NCBI GenBank assembly: GCA_025450195.1
Contig: JANWHW010000029.1
Coordinates: 1 to 64,000, forward strand
From: Solirubrobacterales bacterium
GTDB lineage: Bacteria > Actinomycetota > Thermoleophilia > Solirubrobacterales > 70-9
Reading direction: 5' to 3'
Length of the DNA stretch: 64,000 nucleotides
Position numbers and translations under genes: made by a program. Positions within the stretch are counted from its first letter, which is position 1. The number at the start of each line of letters is the position of its first letter. The notes under the pieces were generated by a model, which worked only from the letters and a program-made list of their open reading frames with translations, had not been told where the DNA came from and made no database searches. Shown piece by piece: positions 59,392 to 64,000 of this stretch.

Positions 59392-60981
59392 TCAAGGCGG
59401 GTTCTCGAAGGTTAGGTCCCAGCCTTTTCCTTCGAGCGCGGCGCCACTCAGCTCGGTGGGGTTCCGGGCTTCGTCGCAGGCTTCGATGCTGGTCAGCGCG
59501 TACGTGCCGGTGGGCGCTGCCTGGGGGAAGGTGGTGCCGACGCGCAGGACGCCGTCGAGGGCGGTGCCCGAGACTTGGACGGGCGAGGTGATCCCCATTT
59601 CGTAGGACGGTTTGACCAGCGATCGGCTCTTGAGCGAGAGGCAGAAGTTCTCTACCGCGATGCCGGACAGGTCGTCGGAGAGGTGCACGTAGAAGTAGAC
59701 AAACGGCTGACCGGAAAAGGCAGTTTCTTCGATCGAGAGACCGAGGATCTGGGGCGGCGTCGTGTCGCCTGGCCCGGTCTGCGTAAAGGTCAGCGGGAAC
59801 CCGAGCGGTTCGAGGTCGGCGGGGTCGAAGTAATGGGTTGCATTGCCGGCGTCGTCCCATAGATGAAGATCGTCCAGCTTCCACTGGCCGGGGGCGGCGT
59901 GCCTGGGCAGCTGAATCTCGATCTCCCATTCCCCATCCGGTGCTCCTCCGCGTACCCGTGACATCGGGAAGCCGGAGTCGCTGGGCGTGTTCGGCATATC
60001 GAAGGAGCCGCCGATGCTCTCGACGCCGGAGAGCTGGTCGGTCGCGTGGACCGTCATCGTCACCGTCGCCGGTCCGCCACTTGTGTCGACCGTCGGCGGC
60101 GAGATGTCGAGGTCGACCAACTCGGGGTCGACGTTGTCCGGGCCTTCGTAGACCTCTAGTTCGCGCGCGTAACCGAAGTTTCCGGCCGCCAGGCCCGCTT
60201 TGTCGAAGACGACGGTGTTGCCGAGCTCGTCGGCGAGTGTCACCCGATCGACCCAGTAGGTCCCGGTGGGGCTTGTCTCGGACAGAGAAGTCGCACCCAC
60301 GAACTCGTATTCGAGCTGGTTCGTCGCGGTCAGGGACACTTTGCGCACAAACCCGCCGGGGCCGCGAATCTCGGCTCGGACAAAAGCGATCGGGCTCTCG
60401 TCTTTGGCTTCGACGGAGACCTCGAGATCGACCGGTCCCAGCGTGATGTCGGCGCTGTGGGGGGAGACGCTGACGCTGTAGAGGACGGGAGGGCATTCGT
60501 CCGGCGGCTGGGTGTAGCTGCCGCAGAGCTGCGGCAGCTGCGTGGGGGGTGGAACTCCCGGGAACGTCAGGTGCGGCCTGTCGGGGTGGCGACAACGATC
60601 GACGAAGTCGGTTGCCGCAGCGTTCGGGCACGAGTTCGAGCCGGTGCCGCCGTAGAGAAAGTCCCGTCCCCGGCCGGCGCGCAGCCTGTCGTTGCCGGGA
60701 CCGCCGAGCAGGGTGTCGTCGCCCTTGCCGCCGATCAGCGCGTCATTGCCGAGGCCGCCAAGGAGGCGATCGTTTCCGGCGAAGCCCTTGATCGTGTCAG
60801 GGCCCCCGCCGCCGCAGATCAGGTCGCGGTGTGGTGTTCCCACCAAATTGTCGGCGCCGGTCGTACCGACGATCGTGCACGATGGCGTCGCGGCTGCCGA
60901 GCCGGTCACGGCCGCGACGACCGTCACGACCGCCACGACCAAGGAAGCCAGCAGCGCCCATTTTCTCGACCCGCCCCGCAA
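59392..60981 (-). CDS. Secreted RTX/hemolysin-type Ca-binding repeat protein
   Basis: About 529 residues if the TTG at 60981 is the start; the frame is open to 61116, but the upstream part overlaps the acetyltransferase promoter. A signal segment (WALLASLVVAVVTVVAAVTGSAA) precedes RTX-type repeats: GGGGPDTIKGFAGNDRLLGGLGNDALIGGKGDDTLLGG in pieces of nine, expected to bind Ca2+ outside the cell. The rest contains Ig-like beta domains and a Cys-containing segment. Likely surface/adhesive protein. Confidence 0.75.
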   Translation of the reverse strand: MRGGSRKWALLASLVVAVVTVVAAVTGSAAATPSCTIVGTTGADNLVGTPHRDLICGGGGPDTIKGFAGNDRLLGGLGNDALIGGKGDDTLLGGPGNDRLRAGRGRDFLYGGTGSNSCPNAAATDFVDRCRHPDRPHLTFPGVPPPTQLPQLCGSYTQPPDECPPVLYSVSVSPHSADITLGPVDLEVSVEAKDESPIAFVRAEIRGPGGFVRKVSLTATNQLEYEFVGATSLSETSPTGTYWVDRVTLADELGNTVVFDKAGLAAGNFGYARELEVYEGPDNVDPELVDLDISPPTVDTSGGPATVTMTVHATDQLSGVESIGGSFDMPNTPSDSGFPMSRVRGGAPDGEWEIEIQLPRHAAPGQWKLDDLHLWDDAGNATHYFDPADLEPLGFPLTFTQTGPGDTTPPQILGLSIEETAFSGQPFVYFYVHLSDDLSGIAVENFCLSLKSRSLVKPSYEMGITSPVQVSGTALDGVLRVGTTFPQAAPTGTYALTSIEACDEARNPTELSGAALEGKGWDLTFENPP

Positions 60982-61026
60982 GAGTGGACTTATCGTAGAG
61001 AGCGTAGGGGCCTTTATGCTGCGGGA

Positions 61027-61455
61027 TTGCCTGCTCGAGAAAGCAAAGTACGCCGATGTCAAGTGCCCGATTTGCCAAAGGTCTTGACTCTCTGGGAGAA
61101 CGCGCGGAGTGAGCACGCAAGCACGCCGGATCGCATCGAGGACCTGGAGCGCTTGATCGAGGATTCTCCGGCTGCCCTCTTAGTAACTGAGCGTGACGGA
61201 GAGATCGTTGGAGCCTTGATCGCCGCCTGGGATGGATGGAGGGGCAATATGTACCGGCTGGCCGTGCGGGAGGACTGTCGCCGGCAGGGCATTGGGCTGA
61301 AGCTGACGCAGGCTGGAGAGGACTACCTACGCAGCTGCGGTGTTCGTCGCATTACTGCCCTTGTCGCCTTCGACGACGATGAGGCGGGCGGATTCTGGGA
61401 CTCAGCCGGCTATCCGCAAGATGAGGAGATCGGCCGGCGAGTTCGCAACATTTAG
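61027..61455 (+). CDS. GNAT family acetyltransferase
   Basis: About 142 residues. N-terminal VRRCQVPDLPKVLTLW, acetyl-CoA loop RLAVREDCRRQGIGLKL and the C-terminal FWDSAGYPQDEEIGRR fit GNAT. The start is uncertain: TTG 61027 keeps the full N-terminal strand; a GTG at 61063 would cut it. Acceptor unknown. Divergent from the RTX gene. Confidence 0.78.
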   Translation: MPARESKVRRCQVPDLPKVLTLWENARSEHASTPDRIEDLERLIEDSPAALLVTERDGEIVGALIAAWDGWRGNMYRLAVREDCRRQGIGLKLTQAGEDYLRSCGVRRITALVAFDDDEAGGFWDSAGYPQDEEIGRRVRNI

Positions 61456-61476
61456 TTACCGACGAGGAGACGCTCG

Positions 61477-61875
61477 CTATCGGCCAGCAGGCTCGCGTTG
61501 CTTAGCCCGTTGGGAAGCAGGCGACTGAGGAGGGTGGGGAAGACGGAGCTGGCGACGCGCCTGGGCGACCGTCGAAGCCGAGGTGTGACAAGCCTTGGCG
61601 ATTGCCCCGTCGGAATGGTCGGGTGTGCGGCGGATCTCGAACTCGATCAGGCCGGCACGGCGGAGCCGAGCGCGATCGGCGACGGGGCTGTCGCCCGGTG
61701 TCGCGCTCAACGCCGCATCCCCCGCGCGCTCGCGTCTGCACGACAGGCAGAACCGCCCTTCTGCTGAGCTCGCCCAGTTGTCGGGTAGTGAGATGGCCTC
61801 GCCATCGACCCGGCTGACCGAAACGCTGCACTGATCGCAGCTCCACTTCTTGGCTTTGCTCTGGACCCTGCTCAT
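61477..61875 (-). CDS. Zinc-ribbon / HTH-like protein
   Basis: 132 residues. N-terminal pair CDQC and CLSC spaced as a zinc ribbon, then a region HSDGAIAKACHTSASTVAQARRQL resembling helix-turn-helix. DNA or RNA binding is inferred. Its ATG overlaps the stop of the helicase gene (4 bases), so it is translationally coupled to it. Confidence 0.65.
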   Translation of the reverse strand: MSRVQSKAKKWSCDQCSVSVSRVDGEAISLPDNWASSAEGRFCLSCRRERAGDAALSATPGDSPVADRARLRRAGLIEFEIRRTPDHSDGAIAKACHTSASTVAQARRQLRLPHPPQSPASQRAKQREPAGR

Positions 61876-63041
61876 GTCACTCTGCGCCTGCGTCGACGAC
61901 GACGCTGTGGATTTGCGGGCGGGTGCTCTCGGCCGATGTGGCCCAGGCTTCGATCGAACTCGCTGGCAAGCCCCAGACCGCCTGCGATGTGCCGCATTTC
62001 GGCAGCCTGATCGGCCAGTACGAAGCTGGTTCCGGTGCCGTTTCGACCCGCCCGTCCGGTGCGACCGATTCGGTGCACGTAGGCATCGCGGTCTCCGGGA
62101 GCATCGAAGTTGATCACGTGGGCGATGTCTGCGACGTCGATTCCACGCGCTGCGACGTCGGTCGCCACAAGAGTGTGGACGTCGCCCCGCTCAAAACGGG
62201 CGAGGGCCCGTTCGCGCTGGCCCTGGCTTTTATCGCCATGCATTGCGACCGCTTCCAGCTCGCGGCTTCGCAGACGCTTGACCAGTCGATCGGCGCCACG
62301 CTTGGTGCGTACGAAAACCAATGTGCGCCCCCCGTCGCGCAGATGCTCGGCGAGGTGGTCGATCTTGGCGCTTTGGGAATCGACGTGGACGAAGCGGTGC
62401 TCGATGTCGGCCTCCTTGCGCTCGGCTGCCGCTTGGGTATGACGGCGCGCCTTGCGCGTATAGGCGGTTGCGAGCTTGCCGGTGGCGCCCTCCAGCGTGG
62501 CTGAGAAGAAGAGCGTCTGCCGCTCTGCCGGTGTCTGCGAAACGATTCGGTCCACCGCCGGCTTGAAGCCCATATCGAGCATCCGGTCGGCCTCATCGAG
62601 GACGAGGATGCGAACGTCTTTCAGGGAGATGATCCCGCGCCCGAGCAGGTCCTCGAGTCGCCCTGGGGTGGCGACGACAATGTCGGCACGGCGGGCGGCA
62701 GCGCTTTGTGGGCCGAAGCCGACACCGCCGTAAACGGCGGCTATTCGCAGCCGTCGCGCTTTGGCAACGGATTGAAGCTCGTCGACGATCTGGCTTGCCA
62801 GCTCGCGCGTTGGTGCCAGCACGAGGGCGGAGAGGCGCTTGGGGTCAGGCTCGACTCGGTCCACTATCGGGATCCCGAAGGCGAGGGTCTTGCCAGAGCC
62901 GGTTGGCGACTGGACGAGCAGATCGTGACCCGCGAGGGCATCGCGAATGACCATCTGTTGGACTGGAAAAGGTTGAGTGATGTCGCGCTTGGCAAGCGCG
63001 CCCACCACAGGGCTAGAGATGCCGAGATCGGCAAACGACAT
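61872..63041 (-). CDS. DEAD-box RNA helicase
   Basis: 389 residues. Q motif FPVQ, motif I SPTGSGKT, Ia APTRELA, Ib TPGRLEDL, II DEAD, III SATLEG, IV LVFVRT, V ATDVAARGID, VI HRIGRTGRAG: all canonical motifs are present. A short arginine-rich C-terminal tail follows. GAGCTCACAACATT precedes the ATG at 63041, with AAAAGGAGCT as the binding site. The upstream 63042-63237 stretch has no gene. Confidence 0.93.
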   Translation of the reverse strand: MSFADLGISSPVVGALAKRDITQPFPVQQMVIRDALAGHDLLVQSPTGSGKTLAFGIPIVDRVEPDPKRLSALVLAPTRELASQIVDELQSVAKARRLRIAAVYGGVGFGPQSAAARRADIVVATPGRLEDLLGRGIISLKDVRILVLDEADRMLDMGFKPAVDRIVSQTPAERQTLFFSATLEGATGKLATAYTRKARRHTQAAAERKEADIEHRFVHVDSQSAKIDHLAEHLRDGGRTLVFVRTKRGADRLVKRLRSRELEAVAMHGDKSQGQRERALARFERGDVHTLVATDVAARGIDVADIAHVINFDAPGDRDAYVHRIGRTGRAGRNGTGTSFVLADQAAEMRHIAGGLGLASEFDRSLGHIGREHPPANPQRRRRRRRRVT

Positions 63042-63237
63042 AATGTTGTGAGCTCCTTTTAAGCGATTCAGGGAGATCCAGCGGCCCCAAAACGCTCAGA
63101 TGCGCACGGAGGAAACGGAACCTCTCGGGTGGCGATTGAGCCGAACCCGACAAAAACACCGTAGCAGCCCCGGCCACGAGCGCCGTTTTTTCGCTGCTTA
63201 TGGGGCATTTGTGGCACGTGGGTTAGGCTGCGGCGTC

Positions 63238-64000
63238 GTGAACGTCTTGATCGCGACGGACATGGAGGGAATCACGGGGATCGACGATGCTGGTGATTGC
63301 CTGCCCTCACACCCCGCTGCCTATGCGCGGGGTCGCAAGTTGATGACCGATGAGGTCTTGACCGTCGTCGATGCCCTGCGCGACGCCGGCGCCGGCCGCA
63401 TCTCGGTCGGGGACTGGCACATGGTCGGGACCAACGTCGAACGCGAGCGCATGCCGGACGGGATCGAGGTGCGCCCGATTGCCGAGTTGGCATTGGTGGA
63501 GGCTGAACCCTCGCTCACCAAGGCCCATGGCGGCCCGCTTGACGCGGTCGTCTTCGTTGGGCACCACGCCAGCACACCCAATCCGCGCGGTTTCTCGTCG
63601 CACACCTTCATCTGGGACATGGAGGTGCTGCTCGACGGGCGCTCGCTCAACGAGGTGCAGGTCTATGCGCAGGGCCTCGCGGCTGAGGGGATCCCGGTGC
63701 TGGCCGCCTCCGGCGATCGCTGGATGCTCGAGGAGCTTGGAAAGGAAGAGCTGGGCAATGCTCGCTTGGTACCCACCAAGGAGGGCCGGGGGCGGGCGCA
63801 GGCCAGCTCCTTTGACATCGACTCGACTAGGACCGAGCTGGCCGCTGCGGTTACCGGCGCGCTGGCCGCACCCTTGCAGCCTCCACCCGCTCGCAGCTAT
63901 CCGGCGGAGCTGCGGATCACGGTCGAAGGCGAAGAGCTTGCGAAGACGACTGTGTCTGAGCCATCGGACCTGCTCACCACGATCGCCACGGTCTTCCGAA
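63238..64000 (+). CDS. M55 family D-aminopeptidase, 3' part missing
   Basis: Peptidase releasing D-amino acids from peptides (DppA family). The first 254 residues from a GTG at 63238 read VNVLIATDMEGITGI, then GDWHMVGTN, VFVGHHAS and a C-terminal region; the DMEGITG and HHAS segments hold metal ligands. The C-terminus lies past the window edge. Divergent from the helicase gene. Confidence 0.85.
   Translation, partial: MNVLIATDMEGITGIDDAGDCLPSHPAAYARGRKLMTDEVLTVVDALRDAGAGRISVGDWHMVGTNVERERMPDGIEVRPIAELALVEAEPSLTKAHGGPLDAVVFVGHHASTPNPRGFSSHTFIWDMEVLLDGRSLNEVQVYAQGLAAEGIPVLAASGDRWMLEELGKEELGNARLVPTKEGRGRAQASSFDIDSTRTELAAAVTGALAAPLQPPPARSYPAELRITVEGEELAKTTVSEPSDLLTTIATVFR

Noticed and set aside
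1-64000. CRISPR array or cas genes
   Set aside because: No regularly spaced repeats and no cas-like proteins were seen on either strand.

Overview
The window looks like chromosomal DNA of a high-GC actinobacterium. GTG and TTG starts are common, Shine-Dalgarno sites are clear, and a complete coenzyme F420 locus is present. CofE is a stand-alone protein rather than an FbiB fusion. With the ethylmalonyl-CoA-type reductase and ZIP/multicopper oxidase genes, this fits a deep-branching lineage such as Thermoleophilia/Solirubrobacterales. That placement is an inference; there is no rRNA or marker tree here.

Layout: 1-3.7 kb holds crotonyl-CoA carboxylase/reductase (cut by the edge), rmuC, a lipoprotein and a YgfZ-like protein. 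3.8-6.7 kb is a metal cassette: Tat-exported multicopper oxidase, ZIP transporter and DtxR/MntR-type repressor, with operator-like palindromes in front. 6.7-9.5 kb has two small unknown genes bracketed by a repeated intergenic hairpin, an orphan NMT1/THI5-like binding protein and an aquaporin with a repeat tail. 9.6-15 kb is the F420 locus: fbiC, then convergent npdG-cofD-cofC-cofE. 15-24.9 kb is acyl-CoA metabolism (SDR, thioesterase, HMG-CoA lyase, carboxyltransferase, acetoacetyl-CoA synthetase) plus an ABC exporter, hydrolases and a DUF559 protein. 25-29.7 kb carries five tRNA genes, a second carboxyltransferase and a PQQ-repeat lipoprotein.

Accessory regions: tRNA-Pro (29.64 kb) is followed by copies of its own 3' end at 32.45 kb (46 of 47 bases identical) and 35.19 kb (degenerate). 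They delimit small segments carrying a secreted metalloprotease and a secreted unknown protein, then RNase H and a fused receiver/thioredoxin-reductase-like protein. tRNA-Glu (55.38 kb) is likewise followed, 3.1 kb later, by a degraded copy of its 3' end and a strong terminator. The enclosed island is more A+T rich and holds a small Cys-rich protein, a structured non-coding stretch and a tightly coupled three-gene cassette led by a TIGR04255-like protein. No integrase is seen in either. The tRNA-Glu cassette is the best candidate for an undescribed system, possibly defence-related; its function is unknown.

Between the islands, 35-54 kb is housekeeping and nutrient uptake. A pstSCAB operon continues into two zinc-ribbon proteins, a lipoprotein and a secreted phosphoesterase; a PhoD-type phosphatase lies nearby; a complete sulfate transporter operon (binding protein-cysT-cysW-cysA) and several hydrolases follow. 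A LAGLIDADG endonuclease-like gene sits directly behind a tRNA-Leu. The right end (58.7-64 kb) has two acetyltransferases, an RTX-repeat secreted protein, a DEAD-box helicase coupled to a zinc-ribbon/HTH protein and a partial M55 D-aminopeptidase.
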